From assembly GCA_947579665.1 (NCBI GenBank), contig OX388345.1, positions 66,579,454 to 66,643,453 on the forward strand: a stretch of DNA of 64,000 nucleotides, in the 5' to 3' direction. Below the pieces are notes generated by a model, which was given only the letters and a program-made list of their open reading frames with translations, had not been told where the DNA came from and did no database searches. The DNA is from Sympetrum striolatum. Its lineage: Eukaryota; Arthropoda; Insecta; Odonata; Libellulidae. Numbering within the stretch: position 1 is the first letter of the stretch; each line of letters starts with the position of its first letter. Both the position numbers and the translations under genes were made by a program. This document shows, piece after piece, positions 12,606 through 21,951 of the stretch.

Positions 12606-12908
12606 CTATGTTCTCTTCCATCCTTCCCTGACTCGAACCAATCTCTTCATTCTCTCATATCCATCTTTTCCTTCCAAGTCATCAATCATCTTTGTTTTTC
12701 TGCTTCCTTTCATCTTCATTCCAGCCACAAATCCTTCTATCACTGATGTTATTATTCCATTCCTTTTTAACGTATGTTCTACCCAATTCCTTTTCCTCTT
12801 TCTGATTATCTCCATGATTTATCCTCTTTCAAATCTTTTCATTTTGTACTTTGTCTGACCATTTTATTCCCTCCATCTTCCTCTACATCAACATTGCATG
12901 TTTGGAGT
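12606..12908 (-). pseudogene. LINE reverse transcriptase C-terminal fragment (5'-truncated, frameshifted)
   Basis: Reading the minus strand from about 12908, a broken frame gives RKMEGIKWSDKVQNEKI, a stop, then KRINHGD. After a +1 shift, the frame from 12815 to 12606 reads IRKRKRNWVEHTLKRNG, then VIEGFVAGMKMKGSRKTKMIDDL, then YERMKRL...REGWK before the stop. This order (a KW.DKV.NEE-like segment, a basic RKR.W.GH.LR segment, an EG...GR..K..DDL segment, and M.R...DREEW) is the familiar region C-terminal to the polymerase domain in insect non-LTR retrotransposons annotated as endonuclease-reverse transcriptase. The copy starts abruptly, has at least two in-frame stops and a frameshift, and lacks all catalytic polymerase motifs. 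It is therefore a dead 5'-truncated insertion. The clade is uncertain. About 100 bases below 12606 are probably its 3' untranslated part. Confidence 0.8.
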
Positions 12909-13179
12909 GCATCTTATAGCTCTGACAAATACATTTATTGGCAGAGAAAAAAAAACTGATACGATTATCTACTTGATCGACTATTGTTTAAGTAAAAAAA
13001 AACATTCGCATACCATTTGAATCGTACAACTCACGAGTGCAAATTATTTAGATACCAAATAAAAACATTAGTCATGGCTATATTTGATTCCCCATCCGAC
13101 ATTAACAGGAAAGTAATAATTTTGTCAGAAAGTGTTTTACTTATCTGAGCGTTAAATTAGGCCAATGGCTAGACGAATA

Positions 13180-13690
13180 TCCTACACAATCTGTATGCAG
13201 GAGTTCGCGGGAAAGCAACAATAAAGCGGCCTCCCACATCCCCCTTTAACAGTGGCTGCCTCGCATTCTATTCTTTTCCCTCATTCGACCACATTTCTGG
13301 ACCGGTTTTGATGCTGCTTTACCGATCTGGTCTCCTTGTGAGTGTACGTGGGATTGAGAGCTTCCCTGCTACTGCGACGAAAGTGCGGATAGGTGCATCG
13401 ATATGGACTTAAATAAAAAATGAGGAGCAGGTCCGTGACTACTTATTAAAATACGACGGTACCCAAAGCGTGGGTACTTTAGAGAGATGCTCTCTTCGGG
13501 CACGGACGGAGCAGTAACAACAACAAGGTATTTTCGTACGCGATTTACGCGATACGTCGTATTTAGTAGTCTCTCTGGCGCCTGTGCAGCGAGAGTTTTC
13601 GCCTTTTTCGGAGGATTGAGGCGGGACCACGGAGGGCTTGAGACAAATCTTTGTTGCAAGATGCTCCTTATGGTGAAAGGTAATTAAATA
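13180..13690 (+). other. CpG-rich pocket with a short ATG open frame and donor-like site
   Basis: This CpG-rich interval carries a perfect 7-bp inverted repeat (GTACCCA/TGGGTAC, 13460-13478). An ATG at 13487 opens a 66-codon frame that passes an AAAG|GTAATT donor-like site at 13679/13680. Frames on the minus strand are open as well. The predicted peptide resembles nothing I know. It could be a first exon, a promoter-proximal region or chance in G+C-rich DNA. Confidence 0.25.
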
Positions 13691-13843
13691 TATGCCTCAA
13701 AGGAGAGAGATTGGAAAAATTATGCTTTTAATACGAAACGGAAAATCTATCTTCCATTAACTTTGAAAGCACTACGTTAGGGGTGGCAAAGCTCTCATAC
13801 CTCATGCACCAATCATTTCATTTTTATTTGAGATGCTCCATTT

Positions 13844-13997
13844 AAATTACTATGATGTGCTATACAAATTACTATGATGTGCCATACAAATTACAATGAT
13901 ATGCCAAACAAATTACTATGATTAGCCGTACAGATTACTATGATTCGCCGTAAAGATTACTATGATGCGCCATAAATTATAGTTATGCTCCATAAAC
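13844..13997 (+). repeat. 22-bp minisatellite, seven units
   Basis: Units start at 13844, 13866, 13888, 13910, 13932, 13954 and 13976, giving a constant period of 22. The unit approximates AAATTACTATGATGTGCCATAC. Central units are best conserved and the last is the most degenerate. A partial unit (GATGCTCCATTT) precedes the first. Units abut directly, so this is a tandem array and not spaced repeats. Confidence 0.9.
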
Positions 13998-15330
13998 TAT
14001 ATCTTTGTATATATAAATTATACGAGAAATGAAAAATATACCTAAATGTTGTAATGACGCTACAAACTGCTCCAATTAATCTCCAATTAACCGAAGAGCT
14101 TTAGAAAAATGAAAGAGTCATTAGAAGGAAGAAGAACAAACTATAGGCTAAACTGCTTTAGACTTTTTTGCTTTAAACTGCTTAAATTTAAACATAGAAG
14201 CACGGAAATATTACATACTATTCGTCCTACTCATTAAACCCGCCAATCTGGAATAGCAAAAAAATCAAGAAAGTTGACGCAAAAACAATTCGATTGAAAA
14301 TTCTATTTCTGCGACCTAAGTAGAATAATGAAAGGAGAAAGGCCAACAATAAACAGCAGGATTCACCTTATCAAGCTAGACCCTTGATAGGACAGACCGT
14401 TAATCTGGGTTCCAATATACACTATACGTGTATCAGTGTATTTATGAAAGCAATTTTTCGAGAAAATGTAAGAAAGAGATTAACCGAACCCTTTTTTAAA
14501 AGTGAAAATAATCAAATCTGCGGCAGTGACGGAAATAGTTATTTTAGTATTTCCGGAAGCCCTCGCGCGAAAATTATTCTCAGGCAACATCTGAATTCCT
14601 TGCGTTCGGAAGGAAATTCTTTTCTTAGATAAACAAAGAGGGAAGTGGTTTCTCAAACATAAGTAGTTTACATTCGCGAAGGGCTGTACTCCTAAACAAA
14701 ACCAATCGCTCGACATCAGCCAAATTCTGATAAAATCGTATTATAATAGAGACGTTCCCCATCATTCTACTATCTGAAGCCATAACCTACTTATGGCGAA
14801 AAGAATCAAGAACACGTGGGCAAAAATACTGCCTCCGCGAACGGGAGATATATTACCCTCCTAATTCAAGATTGGATCGCTAGAATAGATACACAAAACG
14901 CAGAGCGTCTACTCGTAAAAGTTTACGCAACCAAGTCGAATCCTAAAAAAGCAACGGAGCTCGGAGAGTTTCTGCCGAAGAGCCATCTATTTCAACAAAG
15001 CTGTAGAGTGACCATAACAATAGCCATCAACATTTAGTAAAAAATATCTTTCGGAATGGCCACAGAAACATGAAAATAACGGAATATTTTCGGAAATCGT
15101 ACGGGAGGTGGGGTCATTCGCGAAACTGCCCATATGGCGGTTTTGAGAGCGTGGGGTCGAATGATTCACTAGCCCTAATTCTATTTTTTTCCTTGCTCTG
15201 CTGCCGTTACCACTATCTAGTGATATCCCTCTTAGCTCTCCTGATCGTGTCAGGAGAACGTGTCAGTGCTTCACCAAGGCAACAGCAACAATAAACGAAC
15301 ACACACAACCATTCCCTGATCAGAAAAATC
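13998..15330. other. Background without recognisable genes
   Basis: A few 60-80-codon frames occur on both strands and none is recognisable. A short palindrome, CTCCTGATCGTGTCAGGAG, near 15239-15257 lies beside the SINE head that follows and may belong to its body. Confidence 0.4.
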
Positions 15331-15404
15331 CGATTAGCCGGGATTCGAATCCGGGACCTTGGGGTTGGAGCGATACCGAAGCTACAACGCTAACCACTCA
15401 GCCA
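15331..15404 (-). repeat. tRNA-like SINE head
   Basis: On the minus strand, TGGCTGAGTGG (15404-15394) matches the polymerase III A box and GGATTCGAATCC (15352-15341) resembles the B box. The box spacing is that of a tRNA with a long variable arm. The T-arm stem has a mismatch, and the sequence before the A box does not pair with the sequence after the B box, so an acceptor stem cannot form. I therefore read it as a tRNA-derived SINE 5' region and not a functional tRNA. The body would extend toward lower coordinates, but its end is not evident. Confidence 0.6.
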
Positions 15405-15411
15405 ACAAAAC

Positions 15412-17110
15412 AAGTTTATTCCACACACATCTTGATCTTGAACCGAAATCTTTGTACTGATTGAAGATAGTTTTCAAAAACTTATAACTCGGTTAACAAA
15501 GGTACTAATTCTTTTCAGAATAATAACAAACGTTATGTTTCTTGAGCGAATTTTATGCTAATTAAGACTATTTCTACCACTAATCCTCCACTGATACACT
15601 TAAAAATAAACATTCAAACCAGGATGCGAGTCCGGGGCATGATAATCCTTACGTCAAGGAGGCCAACTCATAACAATCGTTTTATCTCATACGTTGATAT
15701 ATTATAGAAAAGCGATATTACCGCCAATAACAAAAATTGCAGAATATTTCTGAAACAAGTAATAAAATATACAGTGAAATTAAAAATTACATAAAATGTC
15801 TAATTATTTCTCTATGATTACGGAATACCAAATAGTGAAGGCTACCGCCACTCAACATATATCTACTATAAATCACCTTAGGCAAATAAATAGAATCAGG
15901 CGAATGTATAAATAAAATAAATATAACTAGTTCTTATTCCAAAAAAGGTATTTTTATTTTATTTTCATATCTACCTAATGCAAACGGTGTTCCACACAGT
16001 GATGATTCATTAATGGGTGGCATTAATTTTGCTTTAATCTTCAGCAAAAGAAGTCTTCAGCTTCACATTTTAATCTTTTAGGTAAATTTTAAATTTTGGG
16101 GAAAATCTACCTACGCGTGTGAGAATCCTCAAAAAAACACATCCCCCGAGTCTATATTCGTCCACCAAAAAATTCTGATAGCAGCGTGAAAAATCTTTAT
16201 GAGCCTATTTTCGTAAGCAGGATAACATACTTATCAGTAGGAAATTTTCAGCTTGAAAAATATAAAGCTGTATCATTTCCTCGTCCTAAAAGGGATCCAC
16301 AGACTTCAACTGATCGAGAATTTGTAGAGGATAGAGACATACACAATGGCAACGAGAAGGAGGAATTGCGCCTCTAAACTCGAGTAGTGATCGAGGGATG
16401 AAAGGAGAGGAAGAGTAGAAAGAGCAAGTGAAGAAAAGATGCCAAAGCGACGCGACTCCTTCGATAAGGTCGGCGAAATCGCTGCAACTCGGAATTCAGA
16501 TCGCAAGTGTACACAAAGAGCAGACGGCTGCGAAAAAAGCCAGATAAAATGCCTGTGAGATCTCAACTTCAGAGTGGGAGTCAGCCAAGAGTTTGATTTC
16601 CTCGTATAGGGAGATCAATAGACAATGCCAAGATGATAAGCCGTGATGATTGTATGGGGATAGATGATAAATTGTTTACGATGAATTTATACATGGCAGA
16701 CAGAACTCGTAAACATAGACAGCTACAGAGAATAGTAATGGTAACACAGGACGGTTTCTTTTAAATAACTGAAAACATTACATAAATTTATAAACAATAT
16801 ACACTATGAAGCATAGATTTTTAACCTTTTCAGTTTCTGGCATCACCTGAATTTACAAAATTTGTTCCACGCTCCCTAAAAAATGTAATTCTCTTATTAA
16901 GTAACCATGTTGAACGAGCATTAAGCCTTCTGCAACGTAAAATTGTAATGGAAATCTAAATAAGAGAGATAAATTCAATCGAAGTAGCCTTAATTTTGTA
17001 GGAATTTCGTATTTATTTCAATATGATCCCGAACAGAAATAACCTTCCTAAATGCTATACAAAAATTATCTCTCTCGATTGATTCTCAAGAAAAACGAAA
17101 AGTAAAGAAG
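15412..17110. other. Background without recognisable genes
   Basis: The stretch 16290-16560 is purine-rich on the plus strand and moderately G+C-rich, with short open frames only. No repeat or gene was recognised. Confidence 0.4.
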
Positions 17111-17114
17111 TTTG

Positions 17115-17170
17115 ACAGGATTGGGACTTAAACCCACATTTCTCAACTTCCGATCCATTCAGCTATCCGG
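17115..17170 (-). repeat. Diverged tRNA-like SINE head
   Basis: The minus strand reads CCGGATAGCTGAATGG at its start, with an A-box-like TAGCTGAATGG. A B-box-like GGTTTAAGTCC lies at 17135-17125. The CCGGATAGC opening is shared with the tRNA-like heads at 58661-58730 and 58970-59037, which suggests a common SINE family. The B box is degenerate. The motif at 17235-17256, shared with 8414 and 21691, lies about 65 bases upstream in the element's orientation. Confidence 0.5.
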
Positions 17171-17234
17171 TTAAAAAAATTCAAAATATACCGTCTGGGA
17201 AACATTGTAGGGTTTGTTTTTTATCTTCCCTTGG

Positions 17235-17256
17235 GATTTTTTCCTAGGTGCAGGCC
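17235..17256. repeat. Near-copy of the 20-nt dispersed motif
   Basis: GATTTTTTCCTAGGTGCA resembles the motif that is identical at 21691-21710 and (inverted) 8414-8433. The upstream CCCTTGG agrees with the sequence before 21691. It may mark the boundary of a repeat family. Confidence 0.4.
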
Positions 17257-17259
17257 TTA

Positions 17260-18275
17260 GGGGGAAAAGTCATCTTTTACCTTTTCTTATTTTACTTGCT
17301 TTTTATTCAACCATGTCAAAAGCAGTTCGTTTCTATCATAACGTCTTGCTCAATTTAGGTATCTTTCCTGCACCTCCAAAGATGCTTTACCCTAGGTTGA
17401 GAACCGCTACTCTAAATGAAGGATGACTATACATTAGTGTTGAAACGGAGTCGATAGGGCGTAGAATTTAGGAGGTGGAATCTAAAAGAAAACTGAAAAA
17501 GATTAATGCTACAATTTCCTTGCAAAGCAAACATACTGCCAATAAAGTTTATCAATTACTAATTAATATAAAAATAATAATAACGCATTTCGTTTTGATA
17601 AGAAAATATTTCGCTGGAAAATTTTAATCAAATTAGCCTTCAAGTTTCCGAAAAAAGAAAATCATCGTAACTTTCGAATTCAGAAAGGACCTCATCTTAC
17701 AAGCCAGAAATAAAAATAAAAGATCCCTATAAGCTTAAGTTTTTGGATAAATAAATAAAATTCACAATGATTCCTTTAATGCGGCAAATAAATGCTTCTA
17801 CTTACGCAACAAATATTTTTCCCAACCTCGACGAAATGCTGCCATTAAAATCTAGCTTCCAAGGAATGTGGAATGTAAATATCCATCTGTAACATCAGAG
17901 TACGATTCCGACGGCAGGGCAAAGGTTAACAGCCAAGCCGTCAAATTCGAGTCATCTGTATAAATTATGTCCTCATTAATTTACTTCAAACCAAGAAATG
18001 GATTAAGATAGAGCCCATGGACGCCTATCTTCGATCTAACCTCGTAGGTTGGTGTAACATGTAATGTAATTAAATACGAACTAGAAATATTGGATTTGAA
18101 ATACAAAACTTCAAAAGTGACAATCGTTGGTAATAACAGTAAACTGTGTTAATTTATTGCTATTTATAAATCTGATTCCTGCTAAAGAGCGTCATTCCTT
18201 AATCAAAAAAATACACGCAATCAATAATTTGTCCTTTAGAGTAATTTTATTTGAAATCGTAAATTGAACATTATA
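17260..18275. other. A+T-rich background
   Basis: I see no gene or repeat here. Confidence 0.5.
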
Positions 18276-18416
18276 TTAGAGATGATCAAGGAAGAGAGGG
18301 GACTAATTTAAGGCATACTATGCTAGGTCGAAATAATTATTCACTCCATCCGCAATTTTTTTAAATATTATGGAGTAAAATTATTCCTTCTGCCCCTAAA
18401 CCCTGCACATCTCTAA
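18276..18416. mobile_element. Imperfect inverted-repeat element (MITE-like)
   Basis: The left end TTAGAGATG (18276-18284) is mirrored by CATCTCTAA (18408-18416). Both arms carry, in the same inward order, a purine-rich block and then a segment of the form AATAATT.TTCACTCCAT, leaving a short A/T-rich centre. No direct target duplication longer than 2-3 bases is convincing, so the superfamily is undetermined. It has no coding capacity. Confidence 0.5.
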
Positions 18417-20644
18417 CTAAGCGTTGCTTACTGCTTTACAAATTCCTTCGACAGTTCAATTATTTTTGTGTTCCATTAGTTCAATTAGTTTTTTTCAGTT
18501 GTTATTGTTTGAAGTCCTCCACTGTAATGGTCCAACAAATGGGTGTTTGAGGGGGGATTTGGAAATAAATAAAATTGATGACGATATCTTTTCCTGTTGA
18601 ACAGTTCTTTATGTGGAAGAGTTGTTACGACATGACTATATACTTACTGACTACTATTAAAAATTTTGAAACTTACGTAAATTGCTCTGCGCTGTACCAA
18701 CGAGTATGTTGAATGAATAAAACATAAACAAAATTGCTCCACAGGTTTCATCTCGGTTACTATTTTTATAAATAACTCTCATCATAAAGTTCAAAGTATA
18801 TAATTCAGCTATATTGGTTGAAAACTGAAAGGATTGGAAAATATTGCACACACATCTTGCCGAGCATCCCGGAAACAACCAAACAACGGCTGAACCTAGT
18901 GAGTAATAGAGAAGTCCTTGTGTGGGAGGGAAGAGGCTGAGGACCGGTTGGACACATTCCGAAGCACAATGGTTCGGTGGAGACGATGATCGAATGGACC
19001 ATATAAGGGAAGAGCTACTGAGGAAGGAAGATGAGTGATAAAACACGCCATCGTGATATTTATGGAAGAGTGATGACACTAGTAAGGAGCTGGCCAGTCA
19101 CGAAGGCACGATCAAATAAAGGATATATCCCAAAATCAACAATTCGTTAAGAAGATATGTGTAAATAACAAATTTATGACATAAATTAACGTATTCGATG
19201 ACTCGTGCCGCATTTATAGCTATGATATTGCCTTAAACTTATATCCATCTACTTTAAACCATATTACTTTTGATTTTATATGAGATTTCAAAAGAAGGTT
19301 CACTCAAATGGTGTTAAGCGACGACTATGATCAAAGTGAATCTTTGTGATTAAGTTACGACGGCAAATTTTTCTACGAAATGAGTCAATATTAAAACCAT
19401 ATCAAGGATATATTTATACGTAGTCATGACAATTGCTACCGAATGGAGATAAAAGTATCCTTCATTTAGTTGTGTCTCAGTTTTCTCCACGACAGTAATA
19501 AGGCGGGCTTAGCTACTGAACTATATATGAATAAGTTATTGATCTTACTAAATTTCTTATTGAGTGGTATGAGGTGTTTTTCATGGGGTCATTGTATGTA
19601 CCGTACTTGTATGAACTTAGTCTACCAATAGCAAGCTGCCTCAGTAAGGAAGGCAAAACCTTCACCTTCATCTTGGCCACTGAATTTTTTTCCTTATCTA
19701 TAGCTCCAGCTGGCGAATGGTGGAGGTTTTGATGTTAAATCCGGCCGAAATGTCTTTAAAACAGGCACGAAAATAAGTCATTTACTCTTGTACCTAGCGA
19801 TGGGATGTGCGATCGATTGGAGATTTGATATGAAATAAAATTATTAGTTTCATGACAAAAATATTACATGTATGAGAAATATACGACGGATTTCATATTT
19901 CACGAAATTTTTGTAATAAATTAAAATATAATTACATACATCATAATAGAGGCTGGAATTATTGTATACAACAGTGCTAAATGCATTTTATAGGTGTGTA
20001 CATGAATATATATCGTGGAAAGGATAGCAGAGTGTTTCTGTTTTAACTGTTATTGTTTATTGGCAGAAGCTGCCACCTGACGCGTCGAACTGCGGTAAAG
20101 GGTGAATAAATAAACCTCTTATGCTTCCCAGGGCGCCTTGCACTAACATCTTTTCAACTTAAACACGGCGACAGCTACCGGAGAGTCTTTATAACCTCTT
20201 CTCCGATTCGAAGCTCAAGATTTATTTCGTAATTTTTGACAAACGTTAACCATGGCATTGGAGAGGAAAACCAACAATCGTATATGAGTGAAAACGTCAT
20301 CAGTTTCTCAGACAATCCGAAGATGCACGACCTTGCCGACACTTTGATAAAAAGCATTATCTTCATCTCCCGACCGAAGTATCCTCCGAAGGGATGTCGT
20401 CATTCAAGGTACGAAGGCCGCCTTGCTCCGGACTCTTTAACGGGTTTCTGGAATTCGTTAACCATTACCTTCGCTTGTGGCTCGAGGGTGCCTCCGTCTT
20501 CCTTTTCTACGCTCCAAATTTAGACCGATTCTCAGCGTTCGATTTTGTGAGGAACACTTTTTCCGAAAGACCGACCAAGAAATTCCCGCTCTGACATTTA
20601 CCCTTTTCAACCCTATCTTGGATGATAATATCCTTCTGTATTTG
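18417..20644. other. Background; mild CpG-richer patches, no recognised gene
   Basis: Open frames of 60-140 codons occur near 18660-19080 (minus) and 20175-20590 (both strands). The 140-codon minus frame resembles no family I know. The stretch 20080-20600 is richer in CG than its surroundings. Confidence 0.4.
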
Positions 20645-20652
20645 ATCTAGTT
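20645..20652 (+). repeat. Left 8-bp target-site duplication of hAT miniature element
   Basis: ATCTAGTT immediately precedes the element and recurs exactly at 21201-21208. Confidence 0.85.
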
Positions 20653-21200
20653 CATAGGTTCCCAAACATTTTTTTTTCAATGGACCCTTTTACTTGTCCG
20701 TGGCCCCCAAAATAATTTATCAGTCTGATGTCTAATATAATTTATCTAACTAACCTATTATTATTATTACTTCCATTTACCTAACAGTGAATTTATCTGC
20801 AAAAAAGCAATATCTTGTTTCCATTTGAGTACGTTATCCTTTAAAATGGGAATTTTTGCTTCTAAAACTTTCTTTCTTTCTTAAACACTCTCAATATTGC
20901 AGTGGATTTTTTTTCCTAAGAATCTCTTTGGTTTTTTACTTCCACAATTCTTCTAATTATATTTACTTCTTATTTTATAATTAATGACGATGGGTTAGAT
21001 GGAAGAAGATACTTTTAATTCTCAATCTCGCCCAAATAAAGACGATTTATTATTATTATTAGTATTGAGTGATCTCAATGCCAAGATTTTTTTAAATTAT
21101 TTAATTTTAAAAAATCTTGGTCCCCCATTATCTTTCTGCCAGACATGTACCCCCCGTAAATCTATTTGGACCCCTTTTCCTCTTCCTTTGGGAACGTATG
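20653..21200. mobile_element. Non-autonomous hAT element (MITE) with nested insertion
   Basis: The terminal inverted repeats are CATAGGTTCCCAAA (20653-20666) and, read on the minus strand from 21200, CATACGTTCCCAAA, which differ at one position. Exact 8-bp direct repeats flank the element, which is diagnostic of the hAT superfamily. Internal blocks (a Ctgcaaaaaagcaa segment, a tttaaaatgggaa segment, and taaatctatttgga near the right end) match the relic at 54846-55053. The roughly 180 bases at 20896-21072 are absent from that relative and are an insertion of a different repeat. There is no transposase remnant, so it would have moved only with enzyme supplied from elsewhere. Confidence 0.85.
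20896..21072 (+). repeat. Retroposon-like repeat nested in the hAT element
   Basis: This is a copy of the repeat also at 3068 and 27366. Shared blocks are GCAGTGGAT, CCTAAGAAT, a CCACAATTCTTCT block, TTAATGACGATGGG and TGGAAGAAGA. It ends in AAAGACGATTTATTATTATT, a short tandem tail typical of the 3' ends of some LINEs and SINEs. TCTCAAT occurs on both sides (20889-20895 and 21073-21079) and may be its 7-bp target duplication. It lacks the first part of the longer copies, consistent with 5' truncation. It is younger than its hAT host. No coding part was seen. Confidence 0.65.
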
Positions 21201-21208
21201 ATCTAGTT
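21201..21208 (+). repeat. Right 8-bp target-site duplication of hAT miniature element
   Basis: ATCTAGTT follows the element's right end and is identical to 20645-20652. Confidence 0.85.
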
Positions 21209-21646
21209 TAATAGCACTAAAGATGGCCACTTCAATGTTAAGATCTTGGAATATTTTGAATGAAAAAAGACGCATTAAGGGAGTTGGATCCAACTAAACC
21301 AGATGAGCCTGAGGCTATAAAATAATCTAATAAGAGTAAATAAAAATTGGAGTAAGGGTACTAGAGTGCAATCGGCTTTGTATAGGGCAAGATTGAGACT
21401 ATATAATAACCTATTACAACTAAATTTATGTCAGTTTGTAAGATGGTAAGGATAAAGGAAAATAAATTAATTAAATTAAAGATTGAAAATACTGTTTGGG
21501 CAAAGAAATCATAGTCAATAAGCTTAGTAAAAATCTCCACTGCACTTAACCGACAAGAAAGAGGGTGTGAAAAATCTACAAAATCTACTGATGGTAACAG
21601 CCAATTTTTTTAACTTAGAGGAAATTAATTTCTGAAAGTCGAACAG
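21209..21646. other. A+T-rich background
   Basis: I see no gene or repeat here. Confidence 0.4.
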
Positions 21647-21710
21647 AAAAATCCCAAGGAAAAACGAACTTGAAAAAGGAATTTCCTTGGGATTTTTCCT
21701 GGGTGCACGT
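21647..21710. repeat. 16-bp perfect inverted repeat joined to a 20-nt dispersed motif
   Basis: AAAAATCCCAAGGAAA (21647-21662) pairs perfectly with 21682-21697 across a 19-base loop. The right arm overlaps the 20-nt motif at 21691-21710, which is repeated exactly in inverse orientation at 8414-8433. Confidence 0.6.
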
Positions 21711-21943
21711 CCTGATGTGCATATTACCTTAACCCTTTCCTCATCGAAAAGAAAATGTTTACAAAAAAATAACGAAAATGTATACATCTTGGAGGAGAGT
21801 ACTAGGGAGCAACAAATTACGCACATGCAAGCATGTAGGATTTTATAATAATTTTACAATAATTTGAAATAAGTACATACAATCTTATCACGAATTACCG
21901 ATTGATATATAAACTGCACGAGAAATTATGAGGGAATAAATTA

Positions 21944-21951
21944 ACATCAAT
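21944..21951 (+). repeat. Left 8-bp target-site duplication of large hAT element
   Basis: ACATCAAT abuts the left end and recurs exactly at 24160-24167. Confidence 0.9.

Noticed and set aside
12490..12858. 122-codon plus-strand open frame rich in Ser, Phe and Ile
   Set aside because: It is the antisense shadow of the LINE reverse-transcriptase remnant read on the minus strand.
13844..13997. CRISPR-like regular repeats
   Set aside because: Units abut with no spacers and the context is eukaryotic, so this is a minisatellite.
15331..15404. Possible functional tRNA gene
   Set aside because: The A and B boxes are good, but no acceptor stem can form and the T-arm stem is mismatched. A SINE head is the better reading.
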